DNA from: Sphingobacteriaceae bacterium
GTDB lineage: Bacteria > Bacteroidota > Bacteroidia > UBA7662
Reading direction: 5' to 3'
Assembly: GCA_030682795.1 (NCBI GenBank)
Contig: JAUXNJ010000002.1
Location: forward strand, 1 to 46,466
Length of the DNA: 46,466 nt
A program made the translations under genes and the position numbers. The notes beneath the pieces were generated by a model that was not told the DNA's origin, did not search any database, and saw only the letters and a program-made list of their open reading frames with translations. Every line of letters starts with the position of its first letter. Within the stretch, counting starts at the first letter, position 1. This document shows positions 7,966 to 16,637 of the stretch, piece after piece.

Positions 7966-9048
7966 ATGCAATTTTCGAGCTTTTTCCGTTTTAACACACT
8001 CAGCGCACTGCTTTTTGCCGCCGCTTTTTCAATTTCTTTCACAGCATCAACCTCAGTTTTGGCAGCTTCCGAGCCCGCCGCAGCAGGGGAAGAGGCCGAG
8101 TTCAACGCCGCCGAAGTTATTTTGCATCACATTGCCGATGCACACGACTGGCATTTGTTTGACCTCACCAACGAAGATGGCAGTCTGCACCCGGTAAGCA
8201 TTCCGCTGCCTGTGATTTTGCTCACCAATGGCAACTTAGACGTATTTATGTCGAGCGCCTTCGACCACGGTCATGCCGAGGTTACCAAAGGCGATCGCAC
8301 CTACAAACTCGACCATGGCCATGTTGTAGAAACTTCAGGTGCGTCGGTCCTCGACTTTTCCATTACCAAAAACGCAGCTTCTATGATGCTGTCGATTGTG
8401 ATTTTGCTGCTCATCTTTATAGCTGCAGGTCGTTCTTCAGCCAAAAACATGGGCGGCGCACCAACCGGCATTGCCCGCTTTATGGAGCCGTTGGTGGTGT
8501 ATGTACGCGATGAAATTGCCATCCCCAATATTGGCGAGAAAAAGTATAAAAAATACATGCCTTATTTGTTGACCGTGTTTTTCTTCATCTGGATCAACAA
8601 TTTGCTGGGCTTGATTCCTGCCGGCGCCAACTTCACCGGCAACATCGCCGTTACTCTCACCTTGGCCGCCATCACCATGATCATTACCAACGTAAGCGGA
8701 ACCAAGACTTACTGGGGCCATATTTTTAAGCCACACGTGCCGTTTTGGTTGTATCCCATCATGATTCCCGTAGAATTAATCGGAGTGATTTCGAAGCCAT
8801 TCGCCCTCACCATCCGTTTGTTTGCCAACATCACCGCGGGTCACATCATCATTTTAAGTTTGATTTCGCTTATCTTCATCTTTAAGACGGTGATGATTGC
8901 GCCAGTATCGGTAGGATTTGTGCTCTTTATGAGCGTCCTCGAATTGCTGGTGGCGGCTTTACAGGCTTATGTATTTACCTTGTTGAGTGCACTCTTCATC
9001 GGCCTGGCCCTCGAAGAACCGCATCACGAAACCGAACACGCTCATTAA
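7966..9048 (+). CDS. atpB: ATP synthase F0 subunit a
   Basis: Subunit a (360 residues) forms the proton half-channels against the c-ring. It starts with a cleavable signal peptide (to about residue 34, ending SVLAAS) and a His/Asp/Glu-rich periplasmic extension of about 100 residues, a usual feature of Bacteroidota AtpB. The conserved helix PFALTIRLFANITAGH carries the essential Arg (residue 284 from this start). I use the ATG at 7966; a TTG one codon earlier is unlikely. The His-rich tail EEPHHETEHAH is notable but common in this subunit. Confidence 0.97.
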   Translation: MQFSSFFRFNTLSALLFAAAFSISFTASTSVLAASEPAAAGEEAEFNAAEVILHHIADAHDWHLFDLTNEDGSLHPVSIPLPVILLTNGNLDVFMSSAFDHGHAEVTKGDRTYKLDHGHVVETSGASVLDFSITKNAASMMLSIVILLLIFIAAGRSSAKNMGGAPTGIARFMEPLVVYVRDEIAIPNIGEKKYKKYMPYLLTVFFFIWINNLLGLIPAGANFTGNIAVTLTLAAITMIITNVSGTKTYWGHIFKPHVPFWLYPIMIPVELIGVISKPFALTIRLFANITAGHIIILSLISLIFIFKTVMIAPVSVGFVLFMSVLELLVAALQAYVFTLLSALFIGLALEEPHHETEHAH

Positions 9049-9297
<249 letters not shown>

Positions 9298-9308
9298 GCA
9301 ACCGAAAC

Positions 9309-9351
9309 AAAATGTAGGCTCGTCCAGCGGTTGGCTGGCAGCCTGCATTTT
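9309..9351 (+). promoter_or_regulatory. Strong hairpin between atpE and atpF (attenuator or mRNA 3' end)
   Basis: Outer 12-bp stem (9309-9320 with 9340-9351, one G-U pair) encloses an inner 5-bp stem (CCAGC 9324-9328 with GCTGG 9334-9338). The right arm ends in TTTT. It lies inside the operon, 39 bp before atpF, so it is more likely a partial terminator or an RNA-stabilising structure than a full stop. Confidence 0.65.
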
Positions 9352-9390
9352 AAATCATGATTCACAAACGATCTTAACGACAATAGCAAT

Positions 9391-9885
9391 ATGGATTTGA
9401 TCAAACCGGAAATCGGCTTAATTTTTTGGACAGGCGTATCTTTCCTGCTCCTGTTGGTGCTTTTGCGCAAATTTGCCTGGAAGCCCATCTTAGGTGCTGT
9501 AGAAGCACGCGATGAGAAAATTAATGAGGCCCTCAATGCGGCTGAACAAGCGCGCAGAGAAATTTCAAACCTGGCTGCCGAAAACGAAAAGTTGTTGGCT
9601 GAAGCCCGCAACGAAAAAGACCGCATCATTGCCGACGCCAAAAAAACGCGTGAGCACATGATCAGCGAAGCCAAAAACATCGCCGACAGTGAAGCCAAGC
9701 GCATGATTGAAACGGCGCGGGTGAGCATCGAAAACGAAAAGAACGCTGCCCTCACCGAGGTGAAAAACTTGGTAGCCAATTTATCGATCGAAGTGGCCGA
9801 AAAAATTCTCCGCAAGCGTTTTGAAAATCCTTCAGAGCAGCAAGCCTTCGTTCAAAAGCATTTGGAAGACATCAAACTGAACTAA
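9391..9885 (+). CDS. atpF: ATP synthase F0 subunit b
   Basis: Peripheral stalk subunit of 164 residues: one N-terminal membrane helix (about 8-28, LIFWTGVSFLLLLVLLRKFAW) followed by a long charged helix rich in Ala, Glu, Lys and Arg (about 35-150) that dimerises as a right-handed coiled coil and holds F1 through subunit delta. Only one b-type gene is present, as expected for a homodimer. It is preceded by the atpE hairpin and lies 5 bp before atpH. Confidence 0.97.
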   Translation: MDLIKPEIGLIFWTGVSFLLLLVLLRKFAWKPILGAVEARDEKINEALNAAEQARREISNLAAENEKLLAEARNEKDRIIADAKKTREHMISEAKNIADSEAKRMIETARVSIENEKNAALTEVKNLVANLSIEVAEKILRKRFENPSEQQAFVQKHLEDIKLN

Positions 9886-9890
9886 TCAGC

Positions 9891-10448
9891 ATGTCAGATA
9901 ACCGCATCGCTCACCGCTACGCCGCATCTTTGCTACAATTGGCCATTACACAGGGCAATTTGGAGCAGGTGTATACCGATATGAAGTTCCTGGCGGGCGC
10001 TATCAAGTCGAACCGCGAGCTTTTGACCCTGTTCAAGAGCCCGGTGGTGAAGGCAGAAGCCAAAATCAAAATCCTCAACAACCTCTTCAAAGACGGCAGC
10101 GATCCACTTTCGAGCGCCTTTTTGGGCTTGGTGGTACGCAAACGCCGCGAAGATGTAGTGCCAGCCATGGCCGTAAGCTTCGAGCGCCAGTACAACGAGT
10201 ATAAAGGCATCGTAAAGGCCAAGTTGGAAACAGCCGGTGCCATCGACGAAACCCTGCGTGCACAGATTTTGAAGATCATTTCTTCCGAAACACACAAAGA
10301 GGTGTTGATGGAAACTACCGTAAATCCCGATTTGATTGCCGGTTTTGTACTCACCGTGGGCGACCAACGCTACGAAGCAACTGTAGCACGCGAGCTCAAA
10401 GAACTCAAGAAACTTTTTTCAGATAATCCTTATATCCAAAAATATTAA
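9891..10448 (+). CDS. atpH: ATP synthase F1 subunit delta
   Basis: Subunit delta (185 residues) joins the b-dimer to the top of the alpha3beta3 head. The N-terminal helical bundle begins RIAHRYAASLLQLA, and the C-terminal part carries the family segment TTVNPDLIAGFVLTVGDQ before the final helix. Length and order (F, H, A) are standard. It starts 5 bp after atpF and ends 3 bp before atpA. Confidence 0.97.
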   Translation: MSDNRIAHRYAASLLQLAITQGNLEQVYTDMKFLAGAIKSNRELLTLFKSPVVKAEAKIKILNNLFKDGSDPLSSAFLGLVVRKRREDVVPAMAVSFERQYNEYKGIVKAKLETAGAIDETLRAQILKIISSETHKEVLMETTVNPDLIAGFVLTVGDQRYEATVARELKELKKLFSDNPYIQKY

Positions 10449-10451
10449 GCA

Positions 10452-12032
10452 ATGGCACAAGTTAAACCGGATGAGATATCAGCCATTTTAAGAGAGCAAC
10501 TGTCGGGTTACAAAACCGCAGCGGAGCTCGAAGAAGTAGGTACCGTACTTCAGGTAGGTGACGGTATTGCCCGTCTGTACGGACTGACGAAAGTACAGGC
10601 CGGTGAATTGATCGAATTTGAAGGCGGCACCCGTGCGGTGGTATTGAACCTTGAAGAAGATAACGTAGGTGCGGTAATGCTCGGCGATGCCCAAGGCATC
10701 AAAGAAGGCGATACAGCCCGTCGTACTGGTCTCATTGCCTCTATCAAAGTAGGTGAAGGCATGTTGGGCCGCGTGGTAAACACCCTCGGTCAGCCTATCG
10801 ACGGCAAAGGCGAAATCAAAGGCACTTTATACGAGATGCCGATTGAGCGCAAGGCCCCAGGCGTATTGTTCCGCCAGCCGGTGCACGAGCCAATGCAAAC
10901 AGGTATCAAGTCAATCGACGCCATGATTCCAATCGGACGTGGACAGCGCGAATTGATCATTGGTGACCGTCAAACCGGTAAGACCGCCATCGCGATCGAC
11001 ACCATCCTCAACCAAAAAGAGTTTTACGAAGCTGGCAACCCAGTTTATTGTATTTATGTAGCCGTTGGTCAGAAAGCCTCTACCGTAGCTAACATCGTAA
11101 AGGTGTTAGAAGAGAAGGGCGCCATGGCTTATACCGTGATTGTTGCGGCCTTTGCCTCTGACCCTGCGCCTTTGCAGTTCTTTGCGCCTATGTCGGGTGC
11201 AGCGGTAGGCGAGTACTTCCGCGATACAGGCCGTCCGGCTTTGATCGTATACGATGACTTGTCGAAGCAAGCCGTGGCCTACCGTGAGGTGTCGCTTTTG
11301 TTGCGTCGTCCTCCAGGTCGCGAAGCCTACCCAGGTGACGTATTTTACCTGCACAGCCGCTTGTTAGAGCGTGCGTGTAAGTTGAACTACAACGACGAGA
11401 TTGTAGCCAATATGAACGATTTGCCAGAGTCGCTCAAGGGCATGGTGAAAGGTGGCGGTTCGTTAACGGCCCTCCCGATCATCGAAACCCAAGCGGGCGA
11501 CGTTTCGGCTTACATTCCTACCAACGTAATTTCGATCACCGACGGTCAGATCTTCTTGGAATCGAACCTCTTCAACTCAGGTGTGCGTCCGGCCATTAAC
11601 GTAGGTATCTCGGTATCGCGTGTAGGTGGTAACGCCCAAATCAAGTCGATGAAGAAGGTGGCAGGTACCCTCAAGCTCGACCAGGCTCAGTACCGCGAAC
11701 TCGAGGCTTTCTCGAAGTTCGGTTCTGACCTCGATCCGGTGACCAAGGCCATCCTCGATAAAGGTGCGCGTAACGTAGAAATCCTCAAGCAGCCACAATA
11801 TTCACCTTTCCGGGTAGAAGAGCAGATTGCGATTCTATACCTCGGCACCAAAGGTGCTTTGATGGATGTGCCATTGGATCGTGTGCGTGAGTTTGAGGCT
11901 GATTTCCTCGACGTAATGCGAGGCAGCCACAAAGATGTATTGGATGCCTTCAAAGCCGGCAAGTTCGACGATGCGTTGACAGGCGTGGTATTGAAAGTAG
12001 CCGCTGACCTTAAGTCTAAGTTCAAAGCCTAA
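10452..12032 (+). CDS. atpA: ATP synthase F1 subunit alpha
   Basis: Non-catalytic nucleotide-binding subunit of 526 residues. The P-loop GDRQTGKT is at 171-178 and the conserved [21 protein letters not shown] segment and [25 protein letters not shown] segment are both intact in the translation. Codon use is the most biased in the window, with frequent CTC, GGT and CGT, as expected for a highly expressed gene. The catalytic beta subunit is not in this operon; in many Bacteroidota atpD and atpC sit elsewhere as a pair. Confidence 0.98.
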   Translation: MAQVKPDEISAILREQLSGYKTAAELEEVGTVLQVGDGIARLYGLTKVQAGELIEFEGGTRAVVLNLEEDNVGAVMLGDAQGIKEGDTARRTGLIASIKVGEGMLGRVVNTLGQPIDGKGEIKGTLYEMPIERKAPGVLFRQPVHEPMQTGIKSIDAMIPIGRGQRELIIGDRQTGKTAIAIDTILNQKEFYEAGNPVYCIYVAVGQKASTVANIVKVLEEKGAMAYTVIVAAFASDPAPLQFFAPMSGAAVGEYFRDTGRPALIVYDDLSKQAVAYREVSLLLRRPPGREAYPGDVFYLHSRLLERACKLNYNDEIVANMNDLPESLKGMVKGGGSLTALPIIETQAGDVSAYIPTNVISITDGQIFLESNLFNSGVRPAINVGISVSRVGGNAQIKSMKKVAGTLKLDQAQYRELEAFSKFGSDLDPVTKAILDKGARNVEILKQPQYSPFRVEEQIAILYLGTKGALMDVPLDRVREFEADFLDVMRGSHKDVLDAFKAGKFDDALTGVVLKVAADLKSKFKA

Positions 12033-12036
12033 AAAT

Positions 12037-12921
12037 ATGGCTAATTTAAAAGAAGTACGGATTCGGATCAGTTCGGTGATGTCGACCCAGCAGATCACCA
12101 AGGCCATGAAAATGGTTTCGGCGAGCAAGCTGCGGAGGGCTCAGAACGCGATCACGCAAATTCGTCCTTACACCACCAAGCTCAAAGAAATCATCGACAA
12201 CCTGCAGAGTAGCATGGAAGGCGACATTGATTTGGCATTGTCGGAGGTGCGTCCTGCCCAAAATGTGGCGGTGGTACTCATGACTTCCGACAAGGGACTT
12301 TGCGGTGGCTTTAACTCGAACCTCATCAAAACCGCCCGCAGATTGGTGGAGGAGAAGTACGCGGCACAAAAGGCCAACGGTACGCTCACCCTCATTCCCA
12401 TTGGCAAAAAAGGCTTTGAGTTTTTCCGCAAGGCGGGCTACCGCATCGACGACCGGCACCAGCATTTGTTCCAGAGCCTGAGCTTTGAGAACTCCTCGAA
12501 GGTATCGGAAGAGTTGATTGCTGCCTTTTTAGGCAAGCAGTACGATGTGATTGAGGTGGTGTACAGCGAGTTCAAAAACCCAGTGGTGCAGTTCTTCAAG
12601 AGCTACCAGCTGTTGCCCATTGCGCCGATTGAGGCACCTGCAGAAGCCAAGGCTTTGCGCCACGACTATCTGTTAGAGCCTGGCAAGGTGGAGATCATCG
12701 AAAACTTGATTCCGTCGTTCCTCAAGATCGAGTTTCACCGGGCGCTGCTCGACACCAATGCTTCGGAGCACGGTGCGCGCATGACCTCGATGGACAAAGC
12801 CACCGAAAATGCCGGCGATTTGCTCCGCGATTTGCGATTGCAATACAACCGGGCACGGCAAGCGGCCATTACCACAGAAATTACAGAGATTGTGGGTGGC
12901 GCAGCCGCGTTGGAAGGCTAA
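12037..12921 (+). CDS. atpG: ATP synthase F1 subunit gamma
   Basis: Central rotor shaft of 294 residues. The N-terminal helix contains RISSVMSTQQITKAMKMVSA, the Rossmann-like middle contains MTSDKGLCGGFNSN, and the C-terminal helix contains RMTSMDKATENAGDLL and the final YNRARQAAITTEITEIVGGA. All family landmarks are present at normal length. It is the last gene of the operon and is followed by a terminator. Confidence 0.97.
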   Translation: MANLKEVRIRISSVMSTQQITKAMKMVSASKLRRAQNAITQIRPYTTKLKEIIDNLQSSMEGDIDLALSEVRPAQNVAVVLMTSDKGLCGGFNSNLIKTARRLVEEKYAAQKANGTLTLIPIGKKGFEFFRKAGYRIDDRHQHLFQSLSFENSSKVSEELIAAFLGKQYDVIEVVYSEFKNPVVQFFKSYQLLPIAPIEAPAEAKALRHDYLLEPGKVEIIENLIPSFLKIEFHRALLDTNASEHGARMTSMDKATENAGDLLRDLRLQYNRARQAAITTEITEIVGGAAALEG

Positions 12922-12941
12922 TCAAAGTTGTAAATCATTTT

Positions 12942-12976
12942 AAGAGCTCGTTCGAAAGGACGGGCTTTTTTGTTTT
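12942..12976 (+). terminator. Terminator of the atp operon
   Basis: AGCTCGT (12945-12951) pairs with ACGGGCT (12960-12966, one G-U pair), followed by six T residues. It lies 23 bp after the atpG stop. Confidence 0.75.
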
Positions 12977-13019
12977 AAAACACGGAGGTCACGGAGGACA
13001 CGGAGCTTTTTTGAATTTA

Positions 13020-13112
13020 TATTTATGATTTCAGATGTGTCCTTTGTCATTGCCTGATTTAGGTTGTCACATTTTCATAAATCTGAAATCGGACGTCATA
13101 AATCCGAAATCC
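13020..13112. repeat. ATTTTCATAAATC / GACGTCATAA dispersed repeat, copy 1
   Basis: This block contains CCTGATTTAGG, CACATTTTCATAAATC and GGACGTCATAAATCCGAAATC. The same text, with small changes, recurs at 16280-16372. A 10-bp inverted repeat, GATTTCAGAT with ATCTGAAATC, lies inside. Immediately before it (12980-13006) is a short tandem of CACGGAG-like units. The whole stretch 12977-13254 holds no gene. Confidence 0.6.
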
Positions 13113-13128
13113 CCAATCGCTAGGGCCA

Positions 13129-13219
13129 GTCTATCTGAAAAGGGAGCGCAGCGACCGGTCTGATGTCTGAAAAGTGAGCGCAGCGAACGGTCTGTAAAGC
13201 GAACCCAGCGAGCGGTCTT
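13129..13219 (+). repeat. Tandem GCGAGCG...GGTCTG array, copy 2
   Basis: Same 91-bp length and same opening (GTCTATCTGAAAAGGGAGC) as the block at 7435-7525, with about eight substitutions and no gaps by eye. It ends in GGTCTTA about 36 bp before the -7 box of the metalloprotease gene. Confidence 0.75.
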
Positions 13220-13254
13220 AACGTATTTTACCACCAACTTCTCCCGCCCACACT

Positions 13255-13262
13255 TATATTTG
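13255..13262 (+). promoter_or_regulatory. -7 box (TATATTTG) of the metalloprotease gene
   Basis: Full match to TAnnTTTG, 20 bp before the ATG at 13283. No clear -33 TTG is seen. Confidence 0.5.
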
Positions 13263-13282
13263 ACATCTCGAAAATCTGTTAC

Positions 13283-15904
13283 ATGAAAAAGATTTACCTA
13301 CTCGGCTTGTTGGCCATCGGTTTACTCGCTGCTGTTGAGCCAGCTACTGCCCAATCTCGCAAAAAGAAAAAAGCGCCCGAGGCACCTGCCGCAGCCGCTA
13401 AACCGGAGGAACCCAAGGCTGGAAAAAAAGCTACCATTGCCGCCAAAGTAAAATCGGCCAAGGCCAGCGAAGGCCTCATGACCATCTACCAAGATACCAC
13501 AGATGGCAAGACGTATTTGCTGCTCAAAAAAGACCAAATAGGTCAGGAATTTATTTACTGGAGCTATGCCGAGAATGGTTTGGCACGGGTGGGACTCAAC
13601 CGTGGTTCTTTCCGCTACAACCAGGTGTTTAAGGTGAGTCGCTATTACGATCGCATCGATTTTGAGGCGCTCAATACGGGCTTTTTCTTCGACCCTGCCA
13701 GTCCTTTGAGCAAAAGCGCCGATGCCAATGTAAGCACCGCCATCTTGCTCAGCGAAAAAATTGTGGCTGAAGATGAGAAAACAGGTGATGTGTTGATTGA
13801 AGCGGGCAATTTGTTTATGGACGAGAAATTTGACCGCGTGAAGCCGCCGCGACCAGAGGGGCCGATGGCCAGCCAGATTTTCTCGCTTGGCAATCTCAAC
13901 AAGGGCAAGTCGAAGTATGTGAACATTCGTTCGTACCCCGAAAATACCGATGTGATTGTGGATTTGGTGTACGACAATCCTGCGGCCAGCAATGCCGGGG
14001 GCAAAGACGTGACCGATCCGCGGGCAGTGACTGTTCGCATCCAACACAGCATCATTGCCATGCCCAAAAACGACTTTATGCCGCGCCGCGACGACCCACG
14101 GGTGGGTTATTTCGGGCAGCAGGTGGATGTGATGACCAGTCCCGACGCCACCAACTACCAAGACGTGATCAACCGATGGCATCTGGTGAAAAAAGACCCA
14201 ACCGCTGCTGTGAGTGAGCCGGTGGAGCCCATCACCTGGTGGGTAGAAAACACCACGCCGGTAGAATTCCGCGACATCATTGTGGCCGCGGGCCTCAAAT
14301 GGAACGAGTCGTTCGAGAAAGCCGGCTTCAAAAACGCGGTGGTGATGAAAATTCAGCCCGACGATGCCGATTGGGACGCGGGCGACATCCGATACAATGT
14401 GCTGCGCTGGACCTCTTCGCCTTATCCGCCTTTTGGTGGCTACGGACCGAGCTTCGTGAACCCACGCACCGGCCAGATTTTGGGTGCCGACATCATGCTG
14501 GAGTATGTGTTTGTGTCGAACCGCCTCAAGCAGTCGGCCCTCTACAATAATGCCGGCCTCGTAAATTTGAATGAAGTGGATGAAGACGCCGGTGATCACC
14601 TCACGCCGCACGACCACAGTGCTTGCCGGGCAGGGGCTTTCCTCCAGCACAATTATTTGCTGGGCATGCAGTTGCTCGAAACCACGGGTGCCAGTGCCGA
14701 GCGCAAACAGCGCTACCTCGAGGAGTCGCTTTATTATTTGGTGATGCACGAGATGGGGCATACGCTGGGCCTCAATCACAATATGAAAGCCAGTCAGCTG
14801 CACCTGCCCAAAGACCTCCACAACATGGATGTGACTGGGGCGGTGGGTTTGGTGGGCTCGGTGATGGACTATCCAGCGGTGAATTTGAGTCTCGATCCAG
14901 CCAAACAAGGCCATTATTTCACCACGCGTCCTGGTCCTTACGACGACTGGGCCATTGAATATGGCTATTCGCAAGCAGAAGTAGGTGCCGATGCCGAGGA
15001 GTTGCGTTTGCGCAGCATTTTAGCGCGCAGCACCGAGCCACAGCTCACTTTCGGCAACGATGCCGACGATATGCGGGCGCCGGGCAAGGCCATTGACCCA
15101 CGGGTTAATGTGAACGATTTGAGCGGCGATGCCATTGCCAACAGCGTGGACCGCTTTCAGCTCGTGAACAAAATGTATGGCGATTTGCTCGAGAAATACA
15201 GCAAAGAAGGCCAAAGCTATCAGGAATTGCTGCAGGCCTACAGCATTTTGGGCGGAGAGATGATGAATTCGGCCAATACCATCAGTCGTTACATCGGCGG
15301 GGTGTATGTAGACCGCGCCATGGTAGGCCAAGCGGGCGGCACCCAGCCCTTCACCCCCGTGAGCCGCGCCGACCAGCAACGTGCCATGCAGGCACTCAAT
15401 ACCTATGTATTTGCGCCCAATGCCTTTGATGCGGCAGCGCCTTTGTACAATTATTTGCAGATTCAGCGCCGGGGGTTTGGCTTTTTTGCCCAGACTGAAG
15501 ATCCGAAAATCCACCAGCGTGCCATGATGGTGCAGGGGATGGTGCTGGCGCATGTGCTGCACCCAACCACTTTGCAGCGCGTTACCGACAGTCGTTTGTA
15601 CGGCAACCAATACAGCACGGTGGATATTTTCAACGAGCTCACCGATGCTGTGTTCAAGGCCGATATGGGGGGCAAGGTGAACACCTTCCGTCAGAATTTG
15701 CAGGTGATGTATGTGAACCGCTTGATCGACATTGCCGATTTGAATCCGAAGTCGCCAAGCCGTTACGACTATGCCGCCCAGGCCCAAGCCGTGGCGCAGC
15801 TCACCAAGCTCAACGCGCAGCTCAAAGTGGCCGGGGGTGATGCCGAAACCAAGGCGCACCGCGAGCATTTGCGGTTTAGGATTGAGAAGGCGATGCGGGA
15901 TTGA
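13283..15904 (+). CDS. Secreted zinc-dependent metalloprotease (DUF5117/DUF4953 type)
   Basis: Protein of 873 residues with a signal peptide (cleavage probably after PATAQ, about residue 24) and a Lys/Ala/Pro-rich linker. The N-terminal half resembles the DUF5118/DUF5117 regions of large Bacteroidota metalloproteases (AKASEGLMTIYQDTTDGKTYLLL; IYWSYAENGLARVGLNRG). The catalytic half has the zinc site HEMGHTLGLNH at 489-499 and a Met-turn-like SVMDYP about 40 residues later, placing it near the metzincins. The gene stands alone behind its own promoter. I see no T9SS sorting domain at the C-terminus, so it is probably periplasmic. The substrate is unknown. Confidence 0.9.
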   Translation: MKKIYLLGLLAIGLLAAVEPATAQSRKKKKAPEAPAAAAKPEEPKAGKKATIAAKVKSAKASEGLMTIYQDTTDGKTYLLLKKDQIGQEFIYWSYAENGLARVGLNRGSFRYNQVFKVSRYYDRIDFEALNTGFFFDPASPLSKSADANVSTAILLSEKIVAEDEKTGDVLIEAGNLFMDEKFDRVKPPRPEGPMASQIFSLGNLNKGKSKYVNIRSYPENTDVIVDLVYDNPAASNAGGKDVTDPRAVTVRIQHSIIAMPKNDFMPRRDDPRVGYFGQQVDVMTSPDATNYQDVINRWHLVKKDPTAAVSEPVEPITWWVENTTPVEFRDIIVAAGLKWNESFEKAGFKNAVVMKIQPDDADWDAGDIRYNVLRWTSSPYPPFGGYGPSFVNPRTGQILGADIMLEYVFVSNRLKQSALYNNAGLVNLNEVDEDAGDHLTPHDHSACRAGAFLQHNYLLGMQLLETTGASAERKQRYLEESLYYLVMHEMGHTLGLNHNMKASQLHLPKDLHNMDVTGAVGLVGSVMDYPAVNLSLDPAKQGHYFTTRPGPYDDWAIEYGYSQAEVGADAEELRLRSILARSTEPQLTFGNDADDMRAPGKAIDPRVNVNDLSGDAIANSVDRFQLVNKMYGDLLEKYSKEGQSYQELLQAYSILGGEMMNSANTISRYIGGVYVDRAMVGQAGGTQPFTPVSRADQQRAMQALNTYVFAPNAFDAAAPLYNYLQIQRRGFGFFAQTEDPKIHQRAMMVQGMVLAHVLHPTTLQRVTDSRLYGNQYSTVDIFNELTDAVFKADMGGKVNTFRQNLQVMYVNRLIDIADLNPKSPSRYDYAAQAQAVAQLTKLNAQLKVAGGDAETKAHREHLRFRIEKAMRD

Positions 15905-16268
15905 GGATTTGCGATTTCAATTAGCGATTTCCGATTTTTTCCACCGCACCGGCCCCTGAGCGTAGCGGCAGCGGCAGCGGTTGCTGAGTTTATCGAAGCA
16001 TCGAAGGGCGATTTTAGATTTGGGGCGAGGGTGCCAAATCAAATCTTTGAATCATTGAAAAGGCCGTTTTTCGAGAGGAGAGCGGTCTTTTTGATTTAGG
16101 ATTTGCGATTTCGATTAGCGATTTCCGATTTTTTCCATCGCACCGGTCCCTGAGCGTAGCGGCAGCGGCAGACGAAGGGCGATTTTAGATTTGGGGTGAG
16201 GGTGCCAAATCAAATCTTTGAATCATTGAAAAGGCCGTTTTTCGAGAGGAGAGCGGTCTTTTTGATTT
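15904..16268. repeat. Imperfect tandem duplication (194 + 171 bp)
   Basis: Copy 1 is 15904-16097 and copy 2 is 16098-16268. Both run from AGGATTTGCGATTTC through CCGATTTTTTCCA, CCCTGAGCGTAGCGGCAG and ATTGAAAAGGCCG to GAGCGGTCTTTTTGATTT. Copy 2 lacks about 23 bp present in copy 1 after GCGGCAGCGGCAG. Otherwise they differ at only a few positions by eye. Confidence 0.85.
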
Positions 16269-16634
16269 ATGATTTTAGATTTCCGACGTCAGATTTATGA
16301 TTTGTCCTTGCCAGATTTAGGCATCATCACATTTTCATAAATCATAAATCTGACGTCATAATTCCGAAATCTCCAGGGCAGGATCTGTTTCTCAGCGAGC
16401 AACCGGCGAGCGGTTGGGATTTGCGATTTGGGATTTCGATTGGCGATTTAGGATTTTGCTATCAACCACATCGTTGTATCTGCTAAAAATGATTGTACTG
16501 GGCAGTTTGACAAACGCCAGGGCAGGCTCTGTCTCTTAGCGACCGAAGGGAGCGGTCTGTGAACGAGCGGAGCGAGTGGTCTGTTAGCGAACCGTAGGTG
16601 AGCGGTCTGTAAAGCGAGCCGCAGGCGCGCGGTC
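15905..16634. other. 730-bp gene-free repeat region
   Basis: No credible coding sequence. It consists of a tandem duplication (15904-16268), a long hairpin (16285-16357), GATTT-word repeats at 16424-16455 (reverse complement of text at about 7161-7204), and a GGTCTG-type array (about 16515-16637) reaching into the stop codon of the next minus-strand gene. Confidence 0.8.
16285..16357. repeat. Long inverted repeat (19-bp perfect arms), dispersed repeat copy 2
   Basis: GACGTCAGATTTATGATTT (16285-16303) is the exact reverse complement of 16339-16357, with a 35-nt loop. The loop and right arm repeat the text of 13040-13112. The arms are too AT-rich and too far apart for a usual terminator; the structure looks like a palindromic intergenic element. 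Confidence 0.75.
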
Positions 16635-16637
16635 TTA
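16515..16637 (+). repeat. Tandem GCGAGCG...GGTCTG array, copy 3
   Basis: Four or five diverged units with endings GAGCGGTCTG, GAGTGGTCTG, GAGCGGTCTG and GCGCGGTCTTA. The final GGTCTTA contains the stop codon (TTA at 16635-16637) of the minus-strand phosphatase-like gene. Confidence 0.7.

Noticed and set aside
13322-14974. A 550-codon open frame on the minus strand inside the metalloprotease gene
   Set aside because: It is the shadow of a GC-rich, biased plus-strand gene. The translation is rich in His, Arg and Ile with no domain, and the plus-strand product has a signal peptide and zinc site.
15020-15868. A 282-codon minus-strand open frame
   Set aside because: Same shadow effect in the C-terminal half of the metalloprotease gene; no recognisable protein features.
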